DNA of 57,041 nt from JAMIFV01 sp035906055 (GTDB taxonomy: Bacteria; Pseudomonadota; Alphaproteobacteria; Rickettsiales; JABCZZ01): NCBI GenBank assembly GCA_035906055.1, contig JAMIFV010000040.1:1-57041 (forward strand), read 5' to 3'. A program made the translations under genes and the position numbers. Within the stretch, counting starts at the first letter, position 1; the number at the start of each line of letters is the position of its first letter. Below the pieces are notes generated by a model. It made no database searches. It was not told the DNA's origin and worked only from the letters and a program-made list of their open reading frames with translations. Positions 49,615 through 57,041 of the stretch are shown here, piece after piece.

Positions 49615-50319
49615 TTAAAACCCATAATTGTCATAAATCGTCTTGAAGCGGCTGTCGCGTGCGAGTCCAACCGGGGTGACGATCGGCTCGTCCATAACCG
49701 TTTTCCAGCAGGTCTGCGCGGTTGTGGTTACTTTCTGGCACAGCGGGTGCCCCTTCCAGCGCTTGCTGAAAAGTTCCTGCACCAGCGGATTGTTCACGTA
49801 CAGGTCGCCGATTCTTTCTACCTTGCCCACTTCAAGATGTTCGCCCGCGAAAGCAAGGAACGGCAGTTCGCTGCAATAAATGGCATCGTCGCTCATATGG
49901 AATGCGAAATCATACGGCTTGCCGATATAGGTCAGGGCATTGTTCACTATCGCGTCGCGCTGTTCTGCGTTCAGGCTTTCATAGCGCTTTATGGTCATGC
50001 GCTGGCCCCAGCCGCTTTCGACGAACTCCTTGAAGTCGCTTTCAACAACCGTGCGTGCGGCATGGATTACTGTGATGCGCTCACCCTGTTTATGGATGAT
50101 GCCGACATGGGAATAAAGGCTGCCGGTCGCCAGCATGACGGCGGGTGCCTGACTGGAGGGATGCGTCTGGAATATCAGGTCACCGGACTCCAGCGCGGGA
50201 ATAGCGCTCATATCCGCCTTGCAATAGGTGATGACGCCTGCCCAGACCACTGGCACGGCGACGATGGCAAGCAATACTATGAATAACCGGCGCAGCAACT
50301 TCAGCATAGCTTTCTTCAT
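49615..50319 (-). CDS. YiiX/YebB-like NlpC/P60-superfamily cysteine hydrolase
   Basis: This 234-residue protein has an N-terminal membrane anchor or signal (about 8-30). The permuted NlpC/P60 fold shows SGDLIFQTHPSSQAP (45-59), His71 in LYSHVGII and Cys149 in AIYCSELPFLAF. Family members are predicted to act on lipid- or peptidoglycan-linked amides or esters in the envelope. It is the upstream neighbour of the large oxidoreductase, 6 nt apart, and probably on one transcript, although no functional link is obvious. Confidence 0.82.
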   Translation of the reverse strand: MKKAMLKLLRRLFIVLLAIVAVPVVWAGVITYCKADMSAIPALESGDLIFQTHPSSQAPAVMLATGSLYSHVGIIHKQGERITVIHAARTVVESDFKEFVESGWGQRMTIKRYESLNAEQRDAIVNNALTYIGKPYDFAFHMSDDAIYCSELPFLAFAGEHLEVGKVERIGDLYVNNPLVQELFSKRWKGHPLCQKVTTTAQTCWKTVMDEPIVTPVGLARDSRFKTIYDNYGF

Positions 50320-50490
50320 GTTTACTGGGTGGATCCTGCCCTGTCATATGAAGGCAGGGAGCAAATATTGCAAATAATTAATGCTGGAATGAAATAGGCA
50401 CAATATCCGGTCTGTATACTCGGGCACAGTTAATTGAAGTCATGCATGTAGCATGCCTCTTAACGTAACACTGATACTCATGGAGATTTT

Positions 50491-50712
50491 ATGAAGAAAT
50501 TACTCGCATCCGTTGCCGCTTCCACCATCCTGCTCGCTTCCGCAGCTTTCGCTGCTCCGGAAACCGGCGCTGCTGAATCCGTCGACAGCGCTGTGACCGA
50601 AGCTGCTCCCGCCAAGGGCGATGCAGCTACCGCTGCCAAGCACTCCGGCAAACACCACGCCAAGAAACACGCTGGCGCCAAGAAAGCCAAGAAAGACGCT
50701 GTTGCGAAGTAA
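50491..50712 (+). CDS. Small secreted Ala/Lys/His-rich protein
   Basis: This 73-residue protein has a clear signal peptide (MKKLLASVAASTILLASAAFA, cleavage near 21). The mature part is first acidic/Ala-rich and then strongly basic (KHSGKHHAKKHAGAKKAKK). It resembles acid-shock (Asr-like) and other periplasmic basic peptides in composition only. A GGAG site lies 8 nt before ATG and a strong terminator follows, so it is a single, probably well-expressed gene. No specific function is assigned. Confidence 0.75.
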   Translation: MKKLLASVAASTILLASAAFAAPETGAAESVDSAVTEAAPAKGDAATAAKHSGKHHAKKHAGAKKAKKDAVAK

Positions 50713-50734
50713 TCTACTCCCGTTGTAGACTGAA

Positions 50735-50767
50735 CCCGTGCCGGGGCTTGCCGGCACGGGTTTTTTT
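50735..50767 (+). terminator. Strong intrinsic terminator
   Basis: A 10-bp perfect stem, CCCGTGCCGG / CCGGCACGGG with loop GGCTTG, is followed by seven T. It ends the small secreted-protein gene, 18 nt before the response regulator. Confidence 0.93.
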
Positions 50768-50784
50768 ATGGGCAATCGAACCTG

Positions 50785-51465
50785 ATGCGTATCCTCATCG
50801 TTGAAGACGATAAAAGCAACGCCGAATATATCCGCACGGGGCTCAGCGAATCCGGCCATACGGCCGATATCGCGCGTGACGGGGTGGACGGGCTGTACCT
50901 TGCCACCGAACAGCCCTATGACGTGCTGATCGTCGACCGCATGCTGCCCAAGCTCGATGGTCTCGCGCTTATTCAGGCGCTGCGCGCTTCGGGAAACAAA
51001 ACCCCGGTGCTGGTGCTCAGTTCACTGGCCAAGGTGGAAGAACGTGTCAAAGGCCTGCGCGCAGGCGGCGATGATTACCTTGTAAAACCGTTTGCCTTCT
51101 CCGAGTTGCTTGCGCGTATCGAAACGCTCACGCGCCGGGCGGGGGGAGCGGCTACGGAGGTGTCCGTGCTGCAGGTGGCAGACCTGCAGATGAACCTTGT
51201 CAGCCGCACCGTGACGCGCGGCGAGAAGCAGATATCGCTACAGAACAGGGAATTCAAGCTGCTGGAATTCCTCATGCGCCACGCCGATCAGGTAGTGACG
51301 CGCACCATGCTGCTGGAAGGCGTGTGGGATTTTTATTTCGACCCCCAGACCAACCTTATTGACGCCCAGATCAGCAAGTTACGCCAGAAGATCGACAAAG
51401 GCTTCGATAAACCCTTGTTGCATACAGTGCGCGGGGCAGGATATAAGCTTGCATTGGGGCCATAA
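50785..51465 (+). CDS. OmpR/PhoB-family response regulator (orphan)
   Basis: This 226-residue two-component regulator has a receiver domain with acidic pocket Glu7-Asp8-Asp9, phospho-acceptor Asp51 (LIVDRMLPKLDG) and Lys in DYLVKPFAF. The winged-helix effector has FKLLEFLMRHADQVVTRTMLLEGVWD and a recognition helix in NLIDAQISKLRQKID. No histidine kinase gene follows; the next gene encodes a prepilin-like protein. The target is unknown. Confidence 0.92.
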   Translation: MRILIVEDDKSNAEYIRTGLSESGHTADIARDGVDGLYLATEQPYDVLIVDRMLPKLDGLALIQALRASGNKTPVLVLSSLAKVEERVKGLRAGGDDYLVKPFAFSELLARIETLTRRAGGAATEVSVLQVADLQMNLVSRTVTRGEKQISLQNREFKLLEFLMRHADQVVTRTMLLEGVWDFYFDPQTNLIDAQISKLRQKIDKGFDKPLLHTVRGAGYKLALGP

Positions 51466-51536
51466 TTCATGGTTTATAACAATAGTCATGCCAGCGGCCA
51501 TTGCGAAATCACGATAAATATGATAGTCTTATAGCC

Positions 51537-52352
51537 ATGATCGGGTACACAAGATGTCGGGCGTTTACTCTCATAGAACTTTCCATAGTTCTGGTGATCA
51601 TCGGGTTGATTGTCGGCGGCGTTCTTGTAGGCCGTGATCTTATCACGGCGGCTAATATCCGCGCACAGATTAAGCAGATTACCGACATCGAAACGCAGAT
51701 GCAGACCTTTCGCACCAAGTTCAATTGCCTGCCCGGCGATTGCAGAAATGCCGTGACGCTGCTGGGGGCATATGGAGTGGGCGGGGCAACCATTTACAAC
51801 GGAGACGGTGATTTCATTATACGCTCCCTGAGCGCATGGAGCGGAAATTACGCCGCCCCCGAATGCCTGGAGGGAACGCCAAACAATAACGAAACCGGAC
51901 AGGTCTTTACTCAACTGAATACTACCGGGATTGGCAACTATCCGCTTCCCGGGGGAGCGCATGCACCAGAAACTGCGCTGGCTCCCGGAACGACCATATT
52001 GGTTACCTGTCTTACCAGCGTAGTGCAGTCGGGAGTAGTGCCAGTTCACATGGGAGCAGGAAATGTGATGGTGCTAGGCAATCAGGCTGCCAGCAGCAAT
52101 GTTCGCATGGGATACGTCAATGGACTATATGGCTGGTACAGTACGGCCAGCGGCGTTATGGGAATACCGCAGAAATATGCATTTGCAATTGATTCCAAGC
52201 TTGATGACGGCCGGCCTGAGAGCGGAACCTTTGGTGTGATTTCAAGGTTGACGAGCAATCCGTCCGGATGCAATCCGGGGAGTAATGCCTATCCCGCCGG
52301 CGATACGCTTGTATGCGGTGTCACGGCAGGAAAAATAATCAAGTCTTTCTGA
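51537..52352 (+). CDS. Type IV pilin-like protein (prepilin)
   Basis: This 271-residue protein has a class III leader. The ATG at 51537 was chosen over TTG 51501 because it gives a short basic leader MIGYTRCRA before the processing site, with Phe10 as +1 and Glu14 as the conserved +5 Glu (FTLIELSIVLVIIGLIVGG). The C-terminal globular part contains CLPGDCRNAV, LPGGAH and paired cysteines. The leader ends in Ala rather than the usual Gly. This size suits a minor pilin or pseudopilin of the pilus encoded at 31-46 kb. It is monocistronic here. Confidence 0.85.
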   Translation: MIGYTRCRAFTLIELSIVLVIIGLIVGGVLVGRDLITAANIRAQIKQITDIETQMQTFRTKFNCLPGDCRNAVTLLGAYGVGGATIYNGDGDFIIRSLSAWSGNYAAPECLEGTPNNNETGQVFTQLNTTGIGNYPLPGGAHAPETALAPGTTILVTCLTSVVQSGVVPVHMGAGNVMVLGNQAASSNVRMGYVNGLYGWYSTASGVMGIPQKYAFAIDSKLDDGRPESGTFGVISRLTSNPSGCNPGSNAYPAGDTLVCGVTAGKIIKSF

Positions 52353-52466
52353 AATTAACCGTTAAATCAGTTTGTTGTGTTGTGTAATCACAACGGTTCG
52401 ATAAACCTCATTGCCTGTTACAGGCGGAACAAGGTATAATCGGGATATCAGTACTTACGGGGGCAG

Positions 52467-52928
52467 ATGATGCGCAAGATCTGGCTGTTGGCGTTGGTAT
52501 GTCTGGCATCGCTGCCGGTGATGGCGGAGGGAATCGTTTCGCTGGAAAAAGCGAAGGCTTTCGTTAATACATATATCAGTATGAACCGCATGTATGATCC
52601 AGGGTTGGCGGATCTTTATTCGAATCATGCGGTCATCAGGCAGTATCAGATCAGCAGTAAAGGCGAAAAGACAGAAGTCACGCTGGTCACCACTAAATAC
52701 AAGGAATTGATCAGGGCGGACTTTACCAGGCAGCAAGACAATAAAGACGGGCAGTATATCGACTTCACCGATGTGGAAGTAAAACCCGAAGGTGATGCGT
52801 TCAGGGCAAATGGCCTCATCCATTCTCATGTCATGCCGGTCAGGCGCCCGTTCTCGTTGCTGGTAAGGCAGCTTGAAAGCGGCGGCTGGCAGATCATGGA
52901 ACAATCCACTACCCGTTTTATTCAGTAG
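52467..52928 (+). CDS. Small periplasmic protein, NTF2-like in outline
   Basis: This 153-residue protein has a signal peptide (MMRKIWLLALVCLASLPVMA). The mature part has one helix (LEKAKAFVNTYISMNRMYD) followed by alternating strands (HAVIRQYQI, TEVTLVTTKYKELI, GLIHSHVMPVRRPFSLLVRQLESGGWQIMEQST in parts), the outline of NTF2-like or Tol-type domains. I do not recognise a specific family. Monocistronic. Confidence 0.6.
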   Translation: MMRKIWLLALVCLASLPVMAEGIVSLEKAKAFVNTYISMNRMYDPGLADLYSNHAVIRQYQISSKGEKTEVTLVTTKYKELIRADFTRQQDNKDGQYIDFTDVEVKPEGDAFRANGLIHSHVMPVRRPFSLLVRQLESGGWQIMEQSTTRFIQ

Positions 52929-52972
52929 TGGGGGGCGGAACCGCTTCCCTAACCGCGCCCCTCAAATTGAAA

Positions 52973-53008
52973 CTAAGCGGCGGCCTTGTCGAAGCGGTTT
53001 TTGAAAAC
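52973..53008 (-). pseudogene. Duplicated 3' end of ppdK downstream of the toxin gene
   Basis: The minus strand reads VFKNRFDKAAA-stop, while ppdK itself ends TLKNRFDKAEAA-stop. Nineteen bases (CGGCCTTGTCGAAGCGGTT) are identical at 52981-52999 and 53658-53676. The toxin-antitoxin pair lies exactly between the two copies. Confidence 0.75.
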
Positions 53009-53010
53009 AC

Positions 53011-53286
53011 TCATTTTTTCTTCAGGTCACGGTAGAAATTTTCGTGGCTTCCAAGTGCCAGCAAGGTCAGCGTGATGGTATTCCCATCATAGCTGTAGGC
53101 CAATAACGTCAGTTGATTGACCATCTTGAATTTATACACCTGAATGCCTGCCAGATCGCCCGCTTTCATTTCACCGATAGCGGGATTATTCATGATAACA
53201 TGCACTGCCTCATCCAGTGATTTTTTCTGGTTGGCATGAAGTTTCTTGACATTCTTTTCAAAGCTGCGCGTCTGCAGGACGTTCAT
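53011..53286 (-). CDS. RelE/ParE-family toxin (type II TA)
   Basis: This 91-residue protein has the RelE/YafQ-like plan: LQTRSFEKNVKKLHANQKKSLDEAVHVIMNNP, then AGDLAGIQVYKF, QLTLLAYSYDGNTITLTLLALGSHENFYRDLKK (in parts). The terminal GSHENFYRDL is typical of the mRNA-cleaving group. It follows the antitoxin by 6 nt. Confidence 0.85.
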   Translation of the reverse strand: MNVLQTRSFEKNVKKLHANQKKSLDEAVHVIMNNPAIGEMKAGDLAGIQVYKFKMVNQLTLLAYSYDGNTITLTLLALGSHENFYRDLKKK

Positions 53287-53292
53287 ACGTCC

Positions 53293-53511
53293 TCAGCCAA
53301 AAGTATAGGGTGTAGTATGGCGGTCCTTCTTTTCTTCTGCCGCTAACAGCATGTCCCTGATGAAGCTATAGGGAAGGTCAGGGTTCTCTTCGGCAATCTT
53401 ACCGATGCGCGACCAGTATTCGATTTGCTTGGGCAGCGAGCGGCTGAACACATCCGCATAGCGCCGGGCTTCGCTAATCAGGTCATCAGGCAATTTAATT
53501 GAAATGGACAT
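53293..53511 (-). CDS. ParD-like antitoxin
   Basis: This 72-residue protein starts MSISIKLPDDLISEARRYA, then SRSLPKQIEYWSRIGKIAEENPDLPYSFI, the ParD-like antitoxin signature. The N-terminal ribbon-helix-helix should bind the promoter, and the C-terminus should neutralise the adjacent toxin. It is the first gene of the pair. Confidence 0.87.
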   Translation of the reverse strand: MSISIKLPDDLISEARRYADVFSRSLPKQIEYWSRIGKIAEENPDLPYSFIRDMLLAAEEKKDRHTTPYTFG

Positions 53512-53519
53512 AAATAACT

Positions 53520-53556
53520 CTTTTTGCGTTCATTTGGATTAGTATACACCAAAAAG
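53520..53556 (-). promoter_or_regulatory. Candidate autoregulated TA promoter/operator
   Basis: Inverted arms CTTTTTG (53520-53526) and CAAAAAG (53550-53556) flank a -10-like TATACT on the minus strand (53541-53546) that lies within the palindrome GTATAC. Such an arrangement suits repression by the RHH antitoxin. The -35 is weak. Confidence 0.4.
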
Positions 53557-53647
53557 GAGCAAAATGCACCTTTCTAATAAATGATAAACCCTGAATCGCC
53601 AAACGGAGTGCAACACCGGTTAAACTTGCAGTAACCGATTGTTGTGC

Positions 53648-56329
53648 TTACGCGGCTTCGGCCTTGTCGAAGCGGTTCTTCAGCGTCGCCTGTGCTGCTG
53701 CGAGGCGTGCGATGGGCACGCGGTATGGCGAGCAGGAGACATAGTTCAAACCAGCCTTGTGGCAGAACGCGATGGAAGCGGGGTCGCCGCCATGCTCGCC
53801 ACAGATGCCCAGCTTGATATCGCTGCGGGTCTTGCGACCGCGTTCAGCGGCGATCTGCACGAGCTCGCCAACGCCGTCCTGATCCAGCGTCACGAACGGA
53901 TCGCTCTCGATCACGCCCTTCTGTTTATACACTTCAAGGAATGATGCTGCATCGTCGCGCGAGAGGCCGAGCGTGGTCTGCGTCAGGTCGTTCGTGCCGA
54001 AGCTGAAGAACTCAGCATGTTTTGCGATATCGGCAGCACGCAGTGCAGCGCGCGGCAGTTCGATCATGGTGCCCACGAGGTAGGCGATCTTTACACCGCT
54101 TTCCTTTGCTACTGCTGCTGCGGTATCGTCGATCACCTTCTTCATCATTTCCAGCTCTTTGGTGTTCATGACGAGCGGGATCATGATCTCAGGGATAACG
54201 GTGCCTTTGTTTTCCTTGGAAACGAGGCTTGCGGCTTCAAAGATGGCGCGGGCCTGCATCTCATAAATTTCAGGATACGTAATGCCGAGGCGGCAGCCGC
54301 GATGGCCGAGCATCGGGTTGGATTCATGCAGCGCATGGGCGCGGGTTTTAACATATTCCACCGTTACGCCTGCGGCTTTTGCCACATCGCGGATTTCGGC
54401 GTCGGTATGCGGCAGGAACTCGTGCAGCGGCGGGTCGAGCAGGCGGATGGTGACGGGAAGGCCCGCCATGATGCGGAACAGCTCGGCGAAGTCGTTGCGC
54501 TGGATGGGCAGCAGCTTGGTGAGCGCAGCCTTGCGTTTTTCCACTGTCTCGGAAACGATCATCTCGCGCATGGCGATGATGCGGTCCGTATCGAAGAACA
54601 TATGCTCGGTGCGGCACAGGCCGATGCCTTCCGCGCCGAACTTGCGGGCGGTGGCGGCATCAAGCGGGGTTTCCGCGTTGGTGCGGATCCTGAGCGTGCG
54701 GGTTTCATCCGCCCATTGCATGAGCGTGGCGAAATCGTCGGAAAGCTTGGGCTGCACGGTGGCCACAGCGCCCTGGAACACTTCACCGGTAGAGCCGTTG
54801 ATGGTGACGAAGTCGCCTTCCTTCACGATAACAGCGCCCGCGCGGAAGGTTTTGGCGGCATAGTCGATCTTGACATCGCCAGCACCGGAAACGCAGGGCT
54901 TGCCCATGCCGCGCGCCACTACGGCGGCGTGTGACGTCATGCCGCCTCGCGCGGTAAGGATGCCCTGCGCCGCATGCATGCCGTGAATATCTTCCGGCGA
55001 GGTTTCGATGCGCACGAGAATCACTTTTTCCTTCAGGTGGGCGCGGCGCTCGGCTTCTTCCGCCGAGAACACCACGATGCCCGCAGCAGCGCCGGGGGAC
55101 GCAGGCAGGCCGCGCGCGCATACAATCTTCTTGGCTTCGGGGTCAAGGGTGGGGTGCAGCAGCTGGTCGAGCGAGAGCGGGTCAACGCGCTGAAGCGCTT
55201 CATCGCGCGTGATGAGTTTTTCATTCACCATGTCCACGGCGATCTTTACGCTCGCAGCGGCGGTGCGTTTGCCCGAACGCGTCTGCAGCATCCATAACTT
55301 GCGGTTCTGCACGGTGAACTCAATGTCCTGCATGTCGCGGTAATGCGCTTCCAGCTTCTGGTAGATCTTCACCAGTTCGGCATAGACGTCCGGCATCACC
55401 TCTTCCATGCTCGGCAGGTCGCCGCCGGTGGCTTTACCCTTGATCGTAAGCGGCTGCGGCGTGCGGATGCCCGCCACCACGTCCTCGCCTTGCGCGTTGA
55501 CGAGGAATTCGCCGTAGAAGGCTTTGTCGCCCGTGGAGGGGTTGCGCGTGAAGGCTACGCCGGTGGCGCAGTCGTCCCCCATATTGCCGAACACCATCGA
55601 CTGCACGTTGACGGCGGTGCCCCAGCTTTCCGGGATGTCGTGCAGGCGGCGGTAGGTGATGGCGCGCGCGTTCATCCATGAATCGAATACGGCCTGGATG
55701 GCGCCTTTAAGCTGCTCTTCCACATTCTGCGGGAAGGGGCGGCCCAGTTCCTTGGCCACGGTGTCCTTATACTGTGCCACGAGGGTCCTGAGGTCGTCAG
55801 CGCCCAGCGCGGTGTCGAGTTCCACGCCCTTATCGGCTTTCATGCCGTCGAGCAGTTCTTCGAAATGGTAGTGGTCGATGCCGAGTACAACATCCGAGTA
55901 CATCTGGATGAAGCGGCGGTAGGAGTCATAGGCAAAACGCGGATTGCCGGTCTTTGCCACCAGGCCTTCCACGGTGATGTCGTTAAGGCCGAGATTGAGC
56001 ACGGTGTCCATCATGCCGGGCATGGACGCGCGCGCGCCCGAGCGCACGGAAACCAGCAGCGGGTTCCTGGCGTCGCCAAAGTTACAGCCCACGGCTTTTT
56101 CAACGCCCTGCAGCGCTTTTTTGATTTCCGCATCAAGGGTGGCGGGCATGGCTTTGCCGCCTGCATAATAGGCGATGCACACTTCGGTGGTGATGGTGAA
56201 GCCCGGAGGCACGGGCAGGCCCAGCGAGCACATCTCGGCGAGGTTCGCACCCTTGCCGCCGAGCAGGTTTTTCATATCCACTTTGCCTTCGGCAAAGCCG
56301 TCACCGAAACTGTAAACATATTTGGTCAT
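53648..56329 (-). CDS. ppdK: Pyruvate, phosphate dikinase
   Basis: This enzyme interconverts pyruvate + ATP + Pi and PEP + AMP + PPi. The start at 56329 (MTKYVYSFGDGFAEG) gives 893 residues, the family length; the frame is open 83 codons further but without family similarity. Domains are the N-terminal ATP-grasp (1-350), with GGKGANLAEM and LVSVRSGARASMPGMMDTVLNLG, the swivel domain with phospho-His467 (GGMTSHAAVVARGMGKPCVSG, in two parts) and the C-terminal PEP-binding barrel ending ICGEHGGDPAS. It probably serves gluconeogenesis or PPi-dependent glycolysis. Its 3' end borders the TA pair. Confidence 0.95.
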   Translation of the reverse strand: MTKYVYSFGDGFAEGKVDMKNLLGGKGANLAEMCSLGLPVPPGFTITTEVCIAYYAGGKAMPATLDAEIKKALQGVEKAVGCNFGDARNPLLVSVRSGARASMPGMMDTVLNLGLNDITVEGLVAKTGNPRFAYDSYRRFIQMYSDVVLGIDHYHFEELLDGMKADKGVELDTALGADDLRTLVAQYKDTVAKELGRPFPQNVEEQLKGAIQAVFDSWMNARAITYRRLHDIPESWGTAVNVQSMVFGNMGDDCATGVAFTRNPSTGDKAFYGEFLVNAQGEDVVAGIRTPQPLTIKGKATGGDLPSMEEVMPDVYAELVKIYQKLEAHYRDMQDIEFTVQNRKLWMLQTRSGKRTAAASVKIAVDMVNEKLITRDEALQRVDPLSLDQLLHPTLDPEAKKIVCARGLPASPGAAAGIVVFSAEEAERRAHLKEKVILVRIETSPEDIHGMHAAQGILTARGGMTSHAAVVARGMGKPCVSGAGDVKIDYAAKTFRAGAVIVKEGDFVTINGSTGEVFQGAVATVQPKLSDDFATLMQWADETRTLRIRTNAETPLDAATARKFGAEGIGLCRTEHMFFDTDRIIAMREMIVSETVEKRKAALTKLLPIQRNDFAELFRIMAGLPVTIRLLDPPLHEFLPHTDAEIRDVAKAAGVTVEYVKTRAHALHESNPMLGHRGCRLGITYPEIYEMQARAIFEAASLVSKENKGTVIPEIMIPLVMNTKELEMMKKVIDDTAAAVAKESGVKIAYLVGTMIELPRAALRAADIAKHAEFFSFGTNDLTQTTLGLSRDDAASFLEVYKQKGVIESDPFVTLDQDGVGELVQIAAERGRKTRSDIKLGICGEHGGDPASIAFCHKAGLNYVSCSPYRVPIARLAAAQATLKNRFDKAEAA

Positions 56330-56610
56330 TTCAAAAGCCATTCCTATGGTCGGTTTCCGCGATGTGCCCGCGCTCGCATCCTCATGTATTTGCTTATACA
56401 TTCCGGTGCTGTGCGCGGCCACGCCTTGAACATGCCTCATATAGATGACTTTTGAGGCAGAGTCTCTTTTAATTTTGGGAAAGTCTCTATCACCAAATGG
56501 CGGAAATTCAAGTTTTTTGCCTGAGAAACGTGCAAAAAAGCCAAAATCCGTCATTAAACCGTAACAGAAGCCGTGCATAATGGCCGTCTGGAAATTTCAG
56601 GTGATTTAAA

Positions 56611-56862
56611 ATGGCAGGTTTTACAGAGAAGATAAAGATAATCGGCGTGGCACCTGTTACGGCGGCGACAATAGCCCTTACGGGAGGCGGGTGCGCACAG
56701 ACCGTGGAAGTACCTCCCCCGTCTTTGCAGACACAGGAGGTGCCTTCCGCAGGAGTTGGGGGAGCGTCTTATTGCATAAAATCATACCCGGTGAGCGCTA
56801 CGGACACGCCGGATGATGCACAACAACCGTATATAATAACAGGGGCTGTACCAGATAACTAG
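56611..56862 (+). CDS. Small protein of unknown function
   Basis: This 83-residue protein is preceded by AGGTGAT about 7 nt before the ATG. It has a mild hydrophobic N-terminal segment (IIGVAPVTAATIALTGGG) and then Cys-Ala-Gln; the context is not a proper lipobox. The rest is Pro/Thr/Ala-rich, with one further Cys and a PYIITG near the end. It ends 2 nt before the stop of the convergent IS1595-type transposase. I do not recognise it. It could be a surface peptide or a fragment left by the insertion. Confidence 0.45.
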   Translation: MAGFTEKIKIIGVAPVTAATIALTGGGCAQTVEVPPPSLQTQEVPSAGVGGASYCIKSYPVSATDTPDDAQQPYIITGAVPDN

Positions 56863-56863
56863 A

Positions 56864-57041
56864 TTAGATTTTTTTAACCCATTGTTTCAGTTGTTTTAAT
56901 TGTGCTTGTGGGTTTGGATTGTTAAAACGCCACTCACATTCCTTCAAAAATAGCGCGAAATTCTGTCGTGGTACACCATTAAATTTCCGCATGTGCCGCT
57001 TGGCCTGATTCCAGAAATTCTCGATGCCATTAATGTGGTTT
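56864..57041 (-). mobile_element. IS1595-family transposase, C-terminal fragment (window edge)
   Basis: A minus-strand frame enters from the right edge and stops at 56864-56866. It reads NHINGIENFWNQAKRHMRKF, then NGVPRQNFALFLKECEWRFN and a Gln/Lys-rich tail. The HINGIENFW..K..M.KFNG and ECEWRFN motifs are the conserved end of the IS1595 (ISXO2-like) DDE transposase. The rest lies outside the window. The terminal inverted repeat should be just left of 56864. Confidence 0.88.

Noticed and set aside
56330..56578. 83-codon N-terminal extension of PpdK
   Set aside because: The frame is open, but the family starts at the MTKYVYSFG block and the extension shows no similarity or good ribosome-binding site.

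Overview
The window looks like the chromosome of an alphaproteobacterium, moderately GC-rich and probably uncultured or early-branching. The evidence is an ELM1-family protein, a bacterial transglutaminase-like cysteine proteinase, an odhB-type E2, a GltD/PyrK-like 1,201-residue oxidoreductase and alphaproteobacterial-looking housekeeping genes. The order cannot be fixed from sequence alone. Both window ends fall inside insertion sequences: an IS5-type transposase tail at the left and an IS1595-type transposase tail at the right.

Layout. 1-3.8 kb is an accessory block: IS5 remnant, DUF2924 gene, large serine recombinase, and a long AbiV-like (abortive infection) protein. It ends next to the 3' end of a tRNA-Tyr gene. 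4.1-14.1 kb is core metabolism (rlmB, odhB, ELM1 protein, a cystathionine beta-synthase/gamma-lyase pair, tRNA-Arg, YidB-like protein, aquaporin) interleaved with three paralogues of an unrecognised protein family. 14.2-20.6 kb is a MarR-regulated RND efflux operon. 20.8-26.5 kb holds a soluble chemoreceptor with reversed domain order, an ammonium transporter, a periplasmic cysteine protease and a degenerate HD-GYP protein. 26.6-31.6 kb is carA - four-helix-bundle gene - carB. 31.7-45.9 kb is a type IV pilus locus: TPR protein, PilT and PilU on the plus strand; PilB, PilC, a PilM-PilN-like fusion, PilO-like and a Pro-rich protein on the minus strand. The minus-strand run continues without a real gap into an ABC ATPase, a membrane-anchored PQQ-type beta-propeller and a lone PEP-utilising swivel domain. 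46-57 kb holds the large Fe-S flavoprotein, a YiiX-like hydrolase, a small secreted Ala/Lys peptide, an orphan response regulator, a prepilin-like protein, a RelE/ParD-type toxin-antitoxin pair and ppdK.

The most unusual signal is repeat DNA inside conserved genes. A GC-rich palindromic element occurs between genes and also, still open for translation, inside carB and the 1,201-residue oxidoreductase, with a related palindrome in carA. This resembles Rickettsia palindromic elements in behaviour. Separately, three different heptanucleotide tandem repeats sit in frame in carA, carB and the oxidoreductase, and inverted heptamer blocks flank the four-helix-bundle gene wedged between carA and carB. 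Other candidates are the AbiV-like gene on the mobile block, the three-copy 'EFNAV' family, the pilus operon with its ABC/propeller/swivel tail, and a toxin-antitoxin cassette bracketed by a duplicated copy of the 3' end of ppdK.

Limits: everything is read by eye. No alignments, structure predictions or database searches were run.
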